Origin: Aldehydirespirator sp965220645
GTDB taxonomy: Bacteria; Actinomycetota; Acidimicrobiia; Acidimicrobiales; Aldehydirespiratoraceae
NCBI GenBank assembly: GCA_965220645.1
Contig: OZ244836.1
Span: 2,852,001 to 2,916,000, forward strand
Length of the DNA: 64,000 bases
Reading direction: 5' to 3'
Below, piece after piece: positions 53,541 to 61,852 of the stretch. How positions within the stretch are numbered: the first letter of the stretch is position 1; every line of letters begins with the position of its first letter. The notes under the pieces are model-generated. The model was given only the letters and a program-made list of their open reading frames with translations. It had not been told where the DNA came from and did not search any database. Made by a program: the position numbers and the translations under genes.

Positions 53541-54505
53541 GAGCGACGGGGCCTGATGAAGTTGACCCGGTTGATCTGGTGCCCCGCCCATTTCGCCGCG
53601 ACGGACCCCTCCAGTGCGGCCGCCACCTCATCGTCGCCGGCACCGGACCGCAGCAGCGCGCGCACGTCCGTCTCGGTCACCGCGAACAGGCAGTTGCGGA
53701 ACTGTCCGTCGGCGGTGAGGCGCACACGGTCGCAGGTCGAGCAGAACGAGTCGCTGACTGAGGCCACGATGCCCACCGCGCCTACGCCGTCTGCGAACCG
53801 GTAGCGGGTCGCGGGCGCCGACGTCCGCTCAACCGGCTCCACCGGACTGGCCTCGTTGACGCGGGCAAGGATCTGATCCACCCCGACCACAAGGTCGTTG
53901 GTCCAGATGCCGTCGGCGTCGAGCGGCATGAACTCGATGAAGCGGACCTCCACTCCCTTGTGCCGGCCGAAGGCGACGAAGTCCGCGATCTCGTCATCGT
54001 TGACGCCCCGCATGATCACGCAGTTGACCTTCACGGGGTCGAAGCCCGCTGCAAGAGCGGCGTCGATGCCTTCCAGCACTCTGGTCAGGCCGTCGCGCCG
54101 GGTGAGCTCGGCGAAGCGATCCGCTCGTAGCGAGTCGCACGACACGTTCACTCGGCGCAGGCCCGCGTCGCGCAACTTGCCGGCGAGCAGCGGCAGCGCC
54201 ACCCCGTTGGTGGTCAAGGCGAGATCGGTGTCGAGATCGGCCAGCATCTTCACCAGCACAGGCAGGTTGGCCCTCACGGTGGGCTCGCCGCCGGTCAGTC
54301 GGATCCCGTTGACGCCGTAGCGCTCGACCATGATGCGAGCCAACCGGGTGATCTCCTCGAAGGTCAGCAGGTCGTCGCGGGGCACCCACTCCAGACCCTC
54401 GGCGGGCATGCAGTAGGTGCAGCGGAAGTTGCACCGGTCCGTGACCGAGATCCTGAGGTCGCGGTGGATCCGCCCGAAGCTGTCCACGAGTTGTGCTGCC
54501 ATCAC
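53519..54505 (-). CDS. moaA: GTP 3',8-cyclase MoaA
   Basis: Radical SAM enzyme that starts molybdenum-cofactor synthesis from GTP. The first cluster motif is DRCNFRCTYCMPAEG. The second cluster cysteines are in SFCSTCDRVRLTADGQFRNCLF, and the conserved C-terminal Gly-Gly (SQIGG) is intact. 328 residues. It follows moeA by 20 bases. Confidence 0.96.
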   Translation of the reverse strand: MMAAQLVDSFGRIHRDLRISVTDRCNFRCTYCMPAEGLEWVPRDDLLTFEEITRLARIMVERYGVNGIRLTGGEPTVRANLPVLVKMLADLDTDLALTTNGVALPLLAGKLRDAGLRRVNVSCDSLRADRFAELTRRDGLTRVLEGIDAALAAGFDPVKVNCVIMRGVNDDEIADFVAFGRHKGVEVRFIEFMPLDADGIWTNDLVVGVDQILARVNEASPVEPVERTSAPATRYRFADGVGAVGIVASVSDSFCSTCDRVRLTADGQFRNCLFAVTETDVRALLRSGAGDDEVAAALEGSVAAKWAGHQINRVNFIRPRRSMSQIGG

Positions 54506-54525
54506 CTCGGAGACTATCGCCCCGC

Positions 54526-55734
54526 TCAGAGCACTATCACATCGACCGGATCGCCAACACCGACCACCGCGCCGTCCGGCACTGCGGCCAGGGCATCTGC
54601 TCGGGTCATCGCCGCGAGCTGATGCGAGCCCTGGCCGCCGGAACGGGCCACATGAAGGACGCCGTGGGGGTCTCGCGTCGCCGCCACCCTCACAAAGTGG
54701 GTCTTGCCGTCGCCGCGGTGGCTGAGGTCGCCGTCACTGATCGCCCTCACCATCGCCGGGCCGAGGTCTGACTGCGGGAAGCCCGCCATGGCCCGCATCG
54801 CCGGCTTGGCGAGCAACTCGAAGCTCACCATCGACGACACCGGATTGCCCGGCAGGCCGAACACCGGAGTGCCGTCGACGATCCCGAAGGCGAACGGCTT
54901 GGCCGGCTTGATCGCGATCTGCATCCACCGCATGACGCCGATCCGGTCGAGCACCACCTTCACGTAGTCGAAGTCGCCCATGGACACTCCCCCCGATGAC
55001 AGCACGGCATCGCAGTCGGCGGTGCCGGCCCGGAAGGCCCGCTCGATGTCGTCGGGACGATCGCGTGCGATGCCCAGGTCCACCCCTTCGAAGCCGGCCT
55101 GCGACACGAGGCCCAGCAGCGTGCGGCGATTGGTGTCGCGGATCTGCCCCCGGCGCAACGGGCCGGCTCCATCGGCGAGCTCGTCCCCGGTGGAGAGCAC
55201 CCCCACCCGGAGGCGACCGTGGACCGCCACCTCGTAGGCACCCACCCCAGCCAGCAGGCCCATGCGGCCTGGCGTGACCACCGTGCCAGCCTCGAGCACC
55301 CGCTCGCCCGCGGCCACGTCCTCGCCGGGATGGCGGATGTGGTTGCCGGGCTTGACCCTTGCCTCCACGCTGACACGATCGCCGGAACCGTCGACGCGGC
55401 TCGTCAACTCCACCTTCACCACGGCGTCGGCGCCGTCGGGAATGGGCGCTCCGGTCATGATGCGAGCCGCCTGGCCCGAGCCCACACGGAGGTCGCCGTC
55501 GTAACCGGCTCCGATGGTGCCCACCACCTCCAATTCGACCGGCGCGCCCCGAGTGTCGTCCGCCCGCACGGCATACCCGTCCATGGCGGTGTTGGCGAAG
55601 GCGGGGATCGGCTCAGCCGACAGGACGGGCTCGGCCAGCACGACTCCCAGCGCCTGCTCCAAGGGGATCCGGCGGGCAGGCAGGGCGTCGACCCTCGCCA
55701 GCAGGTGGTCGCGAGCTTCCTGGAGCGAGATCAA
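54526..55734 (-). CDS. moeA: Molybdopterin molybdotransferase MoeA (gephyrin-like)
   Basis: Inserts molybdate into adenylylated molybdopterin. TAMDGYAVRADDTRG, ARIMTGAPIPDGADAVV, STGDELADG, SSGGVSMGDFDYVK and VFGLPGNPVSSMVSFELL are family blocks. 402 residues. The start is TTG 55734, overlapping the plsY TGA by four bases (TTGA), with AGAGGAAG eight bases upstream. Some actinobacteria carry a MoeA paralogue (Glp) that acts in cell division with GlpR; this copy, near a GlpR-like gene, could be either or both. Confidence 0.92.
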   Translation of the reverse strand: MISLQEARDHLLARVDALPARRIPLEQALGVVLAEPVLSAEPIPAFANTAMDGYAVRADDTRGAPVELEVVGTIGAGYDGDLRVGSGQAARIMTGAPIPDGADAVVKVELTSRVDGSGDRVSVEARVKPGNHIRHPGEDVAAGERVLEAGTVVTPGRMGLLAGVGAYEVAVHGRLRVGVLSTGDELADGAGPLRRGQIRDTNRRTLLGLVSQAGFEGVDLGIARDRPDDIERAFRAGTADCDAVLSSGGVSMGDFDYVKVVLDRIGVMRWMQIAIKPAKPFAFGIVDGTPVFGLPGNPVSSMVSFELLAKPAMRAMAGFPQSDLGPAMVRAISDGDLSHRGDGKTHFVRVAATRDPHGVLHVARSGGQGSHQLAAMTRADALAAVPDGAVVGVGDPVDVIVL

Positions 55735-56315
55735 TTCTTCAGCTTCCTCTCGGTGCCGCGCAATAGTCGCACGATATTGCCGTGGTGGCGCATGGCCATC
55801 ACCCCCATCACCACCACAGCCACGATTACCTCGGGCGCCGGCCAGCCGAACAACAGCGCCAGCACCGGGTAGACCACGCCCACGCTCAGGGAGCCGAGCG
55901 CGGCGACCTTCGTCAACCGCACCATGCCGAAGAACACCACCACGCAGATCAGTCCGATCATCGGGTCGAGCACGATCCCGCCGCCGCCCGCAGTGGCCAT
56001 TCCCTTGCCGCCCCTGAACCGCCTGATTGCCGGCCACACATGGCCGGCCACCGCGCCGATCCATGCCACCATCGCCTCGGGCCGGTCCCACAGCAGCAGG
56101 GCCGCTCCGACCGGCGCCGCTCCCTTGGCCATGTCGCCGAGGGCGACCACCACGCCGGCCAGGCGCCCGCCGATGCGGTAGACGTTGGTGGCGCCCGGGT
56201 TGCCCGATCCCTCGGCGGTGGGATCGTGGCCGATCTTGTGCCCCACCAGCGCGGCCGTCGGGAACATGCCCGCCCCGTAGGCGGCAACGAAGACCACCAC
56301 CATCCACAGTGACAC
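55731..56315 (-). CDS. plsY: Acyl-phosphate:glycerol-3-phosphate acyltransferase PlsY
   Basis: Membrane enzyme that makes lysophosphatidic acid. Five or so helices; conserved SGNPGATNVYRIGGR, DMAKGAAP and GHVWPAIRRFRGGKGMAT motifs. 194 residues. The stop overlaps the moeA TTG. Its product feeds PlsC (27.3 kb). Confidence 0.94.
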   Translation of the reverse strand: MSLWMVVVFVAAYGAGMFPTAALVGHKIGHDPTAEGSGNPGATNVYRIGGRLAGVVVALGDMAKGAAPVGAALLLWDRPEAMVAWIGAVAGHVWPAIRRFRGGKGMATAGGGGIVLDPMIGLICVVVFFGMVRLTKVAALGSLSVGVVYPVLALLFGWPAPEVIVAVVVMGVMAMRHHGNIVRLLRGTERKLKN

Positions 56316-56358
56316 GCCCGAATAGTAGAGGCCGAGCGGATGGACAGCGCGGGCCGGG

Positions 56359-56364
56359 TATCCT
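56359..56364 (+). promoter_or_regulatory. Putative -10 element for fmdB-like gene
   Basis: TATCCT, eight bases before the GTG at 56373. The gene is divergent from plsY and has no Shine-Dalgarno sequence. Confidence 0.35.
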
Positions 56365-56372
56365 TCGCCGCC

Positions 56373-56789
56373 GTGCCGATGTACGACTACCGCTGCGAAC
56401 GCTGCGCCACGCAGTTCGAGGTGCGGCAGTCGTTCAGCGACGACACGCTGACGTTGTGCCTGCCCGAGGGCGGACCAACCTCATGCGTCGCGCCGGGTGA
56501 GGGCCCCGTCAAGAAGGTGTTCAGCGGAGTGGCCATCTCCTTCAAGGGGGACGGCTTCTACAAGAACGACCACGGCGCCAACGCCAAGGGCCGACGGAAG
56601 GAGAAGGAGGCCGTGTCCTCCAAGGACTCCTCGGCCAACGGCTCGTCGCCCTCCAAGGAATCGTCGGCCAAGGACTCGTCGGCCAAGGACTCGTCGGCCA
56701 AGGAATCGTCCTCGGATTCGAGCTCGAGCTCGGATTCGAAGACGTCCAAGGCTGAGGCCGGCGCCTCGTCGTCCTCCCCGTCCAGCTGA
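56373..56789 (+). CDS. FmdB-type zinc ribbon protein with Ser/Lys-rich tail
   Basis: 138 residues. The N-terminal MYDYRCERCATQFEVRQSFSDD is the FmdB signature with the first CxxC. The second cysteine pair is spread over eight residues (C-LPEGGPTS-C) instead of two, and VKKVFSGVAISFKGDGFY follows. From about residue 75 the protein is low-complexity Ser/Lys/Asp, including three copies of SSAKD/E from an 18-base tandem repeat. The start is GTG 56373. Role unknown; the family name comes from a putative formamidase regulator. Confidence 0.82.
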   Translation: MPMYDYRCERCATQFEVRQSFSDDTLTLCLPEGGPTSCVAPGEGPVKKVFSGVAISFKGDGFYKNDHGANAKGRRKEKEAVSSKDSSANGSSPSKESSAKDSSAKDSSAKESSSDSSSSSDSKTSKAEAGASSSSPSS

Positions 56790-56819
56790 CGGACGACTCG
56801 TCGCGACTAGCGACCCACC

Positions 56820-56835
56820 GCCGCCACTAGGCGGC
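56820..56835. terminator. Possible hairpin after the FmdB-like gene
   Basis: GCCGCC-ACTA-GGCGGC, a perfect six-base stem 30 bases after the stop. No T-run follows, so intrinsic termination is doubtful. Confidence 0.25.
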
Positions 56836-56935
56836 TCGTCGCCACCGGCGACCGGTCCCGTCCTGGCCGGAGCAACTCGGGCTCGAGGCCGGCCAGTTGC
56901 CGACGGGACGCGCCCGCCGTCGCCCAGGAGATCCG

Positions 56936-57382
56936 ATGTTGCCCGTCAGACCCGCCACCCGCGACGGCCGCAGCGCGGTCGGGCGGATTCAGGCAATGCT
57001 GTACCGTCGGCGGTGGCTTCGCTGGGCTGCCGCGGGCGGTGCAGGCCTGGCCGTACTGGTCGCTCTCAGCGGCAATGCACCAGAGCCGGCACCCGCGCCC
57101 ATCGAGATCACGTCGCCGGGGCCTGCGGGCCTGCTCCCACCTGGGACCCGCGGCGTTCCCGTGCCCGTCGACAGCCCAGTGTTCGGCGCAGGCGACTCGG
57201 TGGACGTCCACGCCGTGTTCGACGGTGCGATGGTCGTGGACGGGGCGCTGATCGTCGAAGCCGGCGAGGACGAGGTGGTGGTCGCGGTGCCCGCCGAGCA
57301 CGTGGACGCGACCGTCGACGCGCTCGCGACCGGAGGGGTGATGCTGGTGCTCGTGCCCTCAGCGCAATCCGGTGGCGGCTAG
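56936..57382 (+). CDS. CpaB/RcpC-like membrane-anchored protein
   Basis: 148 residues. One N-terminal membrane helix (WLRWAAAGGAGLAVLVALSGN) with positive residues before it, a Pro-rich linker, then a compact beta domain (RGVPVPVDSPVFGAGDSVDVHAVFDGAMVVDGALIVEAGEDEVVVAVPAEHVDATVDAL) like the C-terminal part of CpaB/RcpC. The start is ATG 56936 with AGGAG six bases upstream. No Tad pilus genes are nearby. Its last 24 bases overlap the convergent uppP. Confidence 0.7.
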   Translation: MLPVRPATRDGRSAVGRIQAMLYRRRWLRWAAAGGAGLAVLVALSGNAPEPAPAPIEITSPGPAGLLPPGTRGVPVPVDSPVFGAGDSVDVHAVFDGAMVVDGALIVEAGEDEVVVAVPAEHVDATVDALATGGVMLVLVPSAQSGGG

Positions 57383-58171
57383 AGCCAGAACTGCGAGGCC
57401 GGCCAGCACCCGATAGGCGACGAAGGGCCGCAGACCGACGCGAACCACGATCCGCGTCGTCACCCAGACGGCGATCCACCCGGTGACCATCGACGATGCT
57501 GCTCCCCAAGCCATCGCGGGCCACAGCGACGATGGGACACTCAAGCCGAACAGGCCGTAGACACCGGCGCCGGCGATGACGGGCAAGCTCATCAGGAACG
57601 CCAAGCGCACCGCGGCCTCCCGGCCATAACCGAGGGCTCGAGCCGCGGTCATGGTCACACCCGAGCGCGACACCCCCGGCTGGAGGGCGAGGGCCTGGCC
57701 GGCCCCCATGACCAGCGCGTGCACGAAGCCAAAATCGGACGCGGTCCGCCGCTCGGCCAGCCGATCCGAAGCCTCCAGCAGCAGCCCGAACACGATCAGA
57801 GCCACGGCTACGGACACGACCCCGCCCGAGCCTCTCAGAGCATCGCCCGCTACCACACCCACCACGCCTGCCGGCACGGCTGACGCCACCAAAGCCCAGC
57901 CGATGCGGCCGTCAGGTCCTAGCGGCCCGCGGCCCAGCATCGGCGCGAGAGCCGATCCCGCGTAGGTGGCAATGTCTCGCCGCAGATAAGCGGCCGCGCC
58001 GATCAAGGTCCCGACGTGCACAGCCACATCGAACGCAGTCGCGGCGTCGCCCGAGAGCTCGTCCCAACCGAAGAGCCAGCGGACCAGGATCAGATGGCCA
58101 CTGGACGAGATCGGCAGGAACTCCGACAGGCCCTGGACGATGCCCAGCACAATGGCGTGGAGGATCGGCAC
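57359..58171 (-). CDS. uppP: Undecaprenyl-diphosphatase UppP
   Basis: Membrane phosphatase that recycles undecaprenyl pyrophosphate. Active-site motifs GLSEFLPISSSGHLIL and ALQPGVSRSGVTMTAAR are intact, with about eight helices. 270 residues from the GTG at 58171 (GGAG six bases upstream). It complements MurJ in the lipid II cycle and confers basal bacitracin tolerance in many bacteria. Confidence 0.94.
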   Translation of the reverse strand: MPILHAIVLGIVQGLSEFLPISSSGHLILVRWLFGWDELSGDAATAFDVAVHVGTLIGAAAYLRRDIATYAGSALAPMLGRGPLGPDGRIGWALVASAVPAGVVGVVAGDALRGSGGVVSVAVALIVFGLLLEASDRLAERRTASDFGFVHALVMGAGQALALQPGVSRSGVTMTAARALGYGREAAVRLAFLMSLPVIAGAGVYGLFGLSVPSSLWPAMAWGAASSMVTGWIAVWVTTRIVVRVGLRPFVAYRVLAGLAVLALAATGLR

Positions 58172-58191
58172 TGCAACTCCGACGGAAGGGC

Positions 58192-59541
58192 TCAGGTGCC
58201 GGACATGGTCACGTCGGCGATAGCCAGAGTCACCCCGGCCGCGCTCATGGGCAGCCACTCCAGATCCGATCCCACCTCGATCACGTCCATCAGCAGCCGC
58301 TGAATAGTGCTGGCGATGGTCACCTCCCTGATCGGCTCTGCGGTCTCGCCGTCGCGTATGCGCAGGCCCTCTGCTCCCACCGAGAAGTCACCCGACACCG
58401 CGTTCACGCCGCTGTGCAGTCCGGTGACGCCCTGCACCAGCAAGCCGTCGCCGACGTCGGACACGATCTCGCTCTGAGAGCGGTCTCCGGGCGTGAGTCT
58501 CAGGGCGTGGGCGCCGACTCCGGGGGTGCCCTTGAACCCGCCTCTCACCGCCGACCCGGTGGAGAAGACCCCGGCCCGCCTGGCGGTGTAGGTGTCATAG
58601 AGGAAGGCCTGGAGCACCCCGTCGCATATCAGCGGCACGCGGCGGGTGGCGAGGCCCTCGGCGTCGATGGCCGAGGCCGTGAAGGCCTCGGGGTCGGTGG
58701 CGTCGTCGACGAGCGTGAGTGACGACGCCCCCACCGCCTCGTGCATCCGGTCGGCGAACAGCGACCGGCCCTTCAGCACGGCGTCTCCGCTCAACGTCGC
58801 TCCCACGATGCCGAGGAGCCGAGCCGTCACGTAGGGATCGAGCACGACGGTCAGCCGGCGGCTGGGGGCCTTGGCCGCGCCCAGGAGGCGAGTGGCCCGC
58901 TCGGCCGCGTCGGTGCCGGCCTCCTCGGCCGACAACTCGCCGGGATGGCGGCCCACCGAGAACCCGAACCCGGTCTGGGTCTCGTCGGTGTCCGACGCCA
59001 AGCTGTAGGCGGCCAGATAGCAGCCGGTCTCGCGGGCCGAGGCCGCCACGCCACGCGAGGTGGCCACCGCCGCCTCGTACACCGAATCGGCGTAGTCGGC
59101 CGACTCCACGCCGGTCACACGCGGGTCCGCGGCCAGAGTGGCCCGCTCGAGCTCGAGCGCCAGCGCCACCTTGCTGTCGGTGGGGAAATCGACCAGCTCG
59201 GACCGGTACAGGTCGAGGGATGCGGGCTCGACGCCGTCGGGCTCGGCCACTCCTGCGAACTCGTCGACGCTGCCGAAGCGGGAGTTGTCGAGCGCCTCGT
59301 CGAAGGTCTCCCGCACGGTCTCATCATCCAGGGCCGCGGCGTAGGCGAAGCCCTGCCGGCCGTCGCGCACAACCCGCACGCCGATCCCTACCGACGTCGC
59401 AACCGTGAGCGACTCGACCTCGCTCTGGTAGGCCCTTATCTCGGTCTCTTGCTCGTGGGCCACGAAGGCCTCGACATCGATGCCGGCGCCGGCCCAGCCG
59501 ACGACGCGCTCGGCAACCTCCAGCAGGCTCGGGCCCGCCAC
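58192..59541 (-). CDS. tldE: TldE/PmbA metalloprotease subunit
   Basis: Non-catalytic partner of the TldD/TldE peptidase. 449 residues. N-terminal segment YQSEVESLTVATSVGIGVRVVRDGRQGFAYA, and C-terminal GVTGLHSGVNAVSGDFSVGAEGLRI, diagnostic of TldE. It lacks the HExxxH motif, as expected. It follows tldD by 46 bases. Confidence 0.93.
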   Translation of the reverse strand: MAGPSLLEVAERVVGWAGAGIDVEAFVAHEQETEIRAYQSEVESLTVATSVGIGVRVVRDGRQGFAYAAALDDETVRETFDEALDNSRFGSVDEFAGVAEPDGVEPASLDLYRSELVDFPTDSKVALALELERATLAADPRVTGVESADYADSVYEAAVATSRGVAASARETGCYLAAYSLASDTDETQTGFGFSVGRHPGELSAEEAGTDAAERATRLLGAAKAPSRRLTVVLDPYVTARLLGIVGATLSGDAVLKGRSLFADRMHEAVGASSLTLVDDATDPEAFTASAIDAEGLATRRVPLICDGVLQAFLYDTYTARRAGVFSTGSAVRGGFKGTPGVGAHALRLTPGDRSQSEIVSDVGDGLLVQGVTGLHSGVNAVSGDFSVGAEGLRIRDGETAEPIREVTIASTIQRLLMDVIEVGSDLEWLPMSAAGVTLAIADVTMSGT

Positions 59542-59587
59542 GCTCAGGCCCCTGCTCCCAGCACGGGCCGAGCGGAGATGTCGCGGC

Positions 59588-60979
59588 TCACGCGGCGGTG
59601 CCGCCGACGGTGAGGGACGTGACCCTCAGCGTGGGCGTGCCGTCTCCCACCGGAACGCCCTGGCCGTCCTTGCCGCACGTGCCCGGTGATCCCATCGCGA
59701 AGTCGTTGCCGAGGGCGTCTATCCGGGTGAGCACCTCGGGACCGTTGCCGATGAGGTTGCCCTCGCGGATCGGGGCGGTGATCCGGCCGTTCTCGATCAG
59801 GTATGCCTCGGTCATTCCGAACACGAAGTCGCCGGTTGCGGTATTGACCTGGCCTCCGCCCAGCTGCGCCACGTACACGCCGTGGGACGTGTCCGCCACG
59901 ATGTCGCCGGGGTCGGCCTCGCCGTTGTCGATGTAGGTATTGGTCATACGCACCATGGGCAGATGCTGGTAGCTCTGGCGCCGGCCGTTGCCCGAGCTGG
60001 CCCGGCCCTCCTTGCGAGCCCGGAGCCGGTCCCACATGTAGTCGGTCAGCACCCCGTCGGATATGAGCACGTTGCGAGCCGCCGGCTTTCCCTCGTCATC
60101 AATGCCGTAGTGGCCCCACTCGCCTGCCATGGTGCCATCGTCGATCAGCGTGACCATCGGCGCGGCCACTGTCTCCCCGACACGCCCCGCGAACACCGAA
60201 GCCGACTTGGCCACCAGATCGGCCTCCAAACCGTGACCGCACGCCTCGTGGAACAGAACCCCGCCGCCGCCGGGTCCGACTACCACCGGCATTGCCCCAC
60301 TCGGCGCGGGACGGGCCGTGAGCTTGGTAAGGGCCCGCTGCGCAGCCCGGCGGGCCATCTCCTCCACGTCGTAGAGGTCGAAGAGCTCGAAGCCGACGGT
60401 CCGGCCCGCCGACTCGCGGCCGGTCTGCATGCCGGTGTCGCCGGTGGCCACACACGACACCGAGAACAGCGTGCGCACCTGGTCGTCGCTGGTGAACAGG
60501 CCGTCGCTGTCGGCCACCAGGATCCTCCGGCGACCGTCGCCGTAGCGGGCCGATACCTGGGTGATGGCACCACCGGCGGAGCGGGCCGCCGCGTCCGCGG
60601 CGGTGAGCAGTGCCACCTTGCGATCCTTGGGCACCTCCTCGGGAGGAACGCGAACCTTGAGGCGCCCGGGGGTCCGCAGGGCCGACACGGCAACGGCCTG
60701 GGTGCCACCGCCGCCCCGGCGGGCTGCCGCGGCAGCCGCATCCGCAGCTGCGGCCAGGCCGGCCGCGCTCAGATCCGCGGTGTGGGCGAAACCGGTGGTG
60801 TCGCCGGCCACGACCCGTATCCCCGCGCCCCGGTCGCGCCCCGAGACGACCTCCTCTACACGGCCATCGTCGAGGATCGCCGACGCTGAACGCCTGTCCT
60901 CTGCGAAGATCTCGGCAAAGTCCGCTCCGGTGCGCATCGCTGCGGCCAGGGTGCGATTGACAAGGTCGGCATCAAGCAT
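59588..60979 (-). CDS. tldD: TldD zinc metalloprotease subunit
   Basis: Catalytic subunit that degrades unfolded peptides and in some bacteria matures RiPPs. The zinc motif is HEACGHGLEADLV (HExxxH) with GTCGKDGQGVPVGDG near the C-terminus. 463 residues. The ATG is 19 bases from the divergent PAP2 start, with TACAGT eight bases upstream. No RiPP precursor was found next to it. Confidence 0.95.
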   Translation of the reverse strand: MLDADLVNRTLAAAMRTGADFAEIFAEDRRSASAILDDGRVEEVVSGRDRGAGIRVVAGDTTGFAHTADLSAAGLAAAADAAAAAARRGGGGTQAVAVSALRTPGRLKVRVPPEEVPKDRKVALLTAADAAARSAGGAITQVSARYGDGRRRILVADSDGLFTSDDQVRTLFSVSCVATGDTGMQTGRESAGRTVGFELFDLYDVEEMARRAAQRALTKLTARPAPSGAMPVVVGPGGGGVLFHEACGHGLEADLVAKSASVFAGRVGETVAAPMVTLIDDGTMAGEWGHYGIDDEGKPAARNVLISDGVLTDYMWDRLRARKEGRASSGNGRRQSYQHLPMVRMTNTYIDNGEADPGDIVADTSHGVYVAQLGGGQVNTATGDFVFGMTEAYLIENGRITAPIREGNLIGNGPEVLTRIDALGNDFAMGSPGTCGKDGQGVPVGDGTPTLRVTSLTVGGTAA

Positions 60980-60986
60980 GGACGAC

Positions 60987-60993
60987 TACTGTA
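60987..60993. promoter_or_regulatory. Shared bidirectional -10 element (tldD/PAP2)
   Basis: TACTGTA reads TACTGT on the plus strand (six bases before ATG 60999) and TACAGT on the minus strand (eight bases before ATG 60979). The near-symmetric heptamer can serve both genes as a leaderless -10 element. Confidence 0.5.
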
Positions 60994-60998
60994 ACGCG

Positions 60999-61847
60999 AT
61001 GGATTCGACGGTCGCTGGCGCTGACACCGACCTGACGGCGAGTTCGCCAACCGGCGCGGCGCGTGGCTCGCTGCACTGGTGGAGCGAAGTCATCATCGTT
61101 GGTGCCTTCTACGGCGTGTACACCTTCATCCGCAACCAGTTCGGGTCCGACTTGGGCCTGTCGGTGAAGCAAACCGCCATCGACAACGCCTACGACATAA
61201 TCGCCTGGGAGCGGGCCGTGCATCTCTTCGGCGAGAAGGGCATCCAGGACCTGTTCATCGAATGGGACTTCTTCATCCAGTTCTGGAACATCTTCTACGG
61301 GTTCTGCCACTTCGCAGTCACCATCAGCGTGATGGTGCTGCTGTTCCTTCGCCATCCCGTGCGCTACGGGGTGCACCGCACCGTCCTGGCGTTCACCACC
61401 GCGCTGGCGCTGGTCGGCTTCTCCCTCTACCCGCTGATGCCGCCCCGCCTTCTCAACGACTGCAGTCCATTCGGCGCCTGCGACCTCAACTACTCCTACG
61501 TGGACACCCTCGTGAACCCGGGAGGGTTCTGGTCGTTCAACTCGAGCGCGATGATGGATATCTCCAACCAGTACGCGGCCATGCCCAGCCTGCACATCGC
61601 CTGGTCGGTGTGGTGCGTGGTCGCCTCCCTGCCGGTGCTGCGCCGCCGCTGGGTGCGCCTGGCGTTGCTGGCCTACCCGTGGCTTACACTGTTCGCAGTG
61701 ATGGTCACCGGCAATCACTATTGGCTCGACGCCGTGGGGGGCCTGCTGGCCGTGGTGGTCGCCTATCCCGCGGGGGTGCTGCTGGCCCGGAGGCTCCCAG
61801 CGTGGCTGGCACCCCGACCGGCCAGTTCTGTCATCCCGAAGGAGTGA
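60999..61847 (+). CDS. PAP2-family membrane phosphatase/inositolphosphotransferase-like
   Basis: 282 residues with about six helices. PAP2 catalytic motifs are YAAMPSLHIAWSVW and GNHYWLDAVGG; the first KxxxxxxRP motif is replaced by a PLMPPRLLNDC region, typical of the Aur1/Ipt1-like subgroup. It may dephosphorylate or transfer lipid phosphates. I choose ATG 60999 (leaderless) over an in-frame ATG at 60978 that would overlap the tldD start. It ends five bases before dxs. Confidence 0.82.
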   Translation: MDSTVAGADTDLTASSPTGAARGSLHWWSEVIIVGAFYGVYTFIRNQFGSDLGLSVKQTAIDNAYDIIAWERAVHLFGEKGIQDLFIEWDFFIQFWNIFYGFCHFAVTISVMVLLFLRHPVRYGVHRTVLAFTTALALVGFSLYPLMPPRLLNDCSPFGACDLNYSYVDTLVNPGGFWSFNSSAMMDISNQYAAMPSLHIAWSVWCVVASLPVLRRRWVRLALLAYPWLTLFAVMVTGNHYWLDAVGGLLAVVVAYPAGVLLARRLPAWLAPRPASSVIPKE

Positions 61848-61852
61848 CGACG

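Noticed and set aside
54526..56307. moeA starting far upstream
   Set aside because: The extra 190 or so codons are plsY in another frame. The TTG overlapping the plsY stop gives the family length.
59588..60979. TldD/TldE as part of a RiPP biosynthesis locus
   Set aside because: No precursor peptide, radical-SAM modifying enzyme or transporter is adjacent. The pair is common as a general protease.
61079..61852. Long N-terminal extension of dxs
   Set aside because: The in-frame upstream stretch is the PAP2 gene read in another frame. A Shine-Dalgarno sequence and the Dxs N-terminus set the start at 61853.
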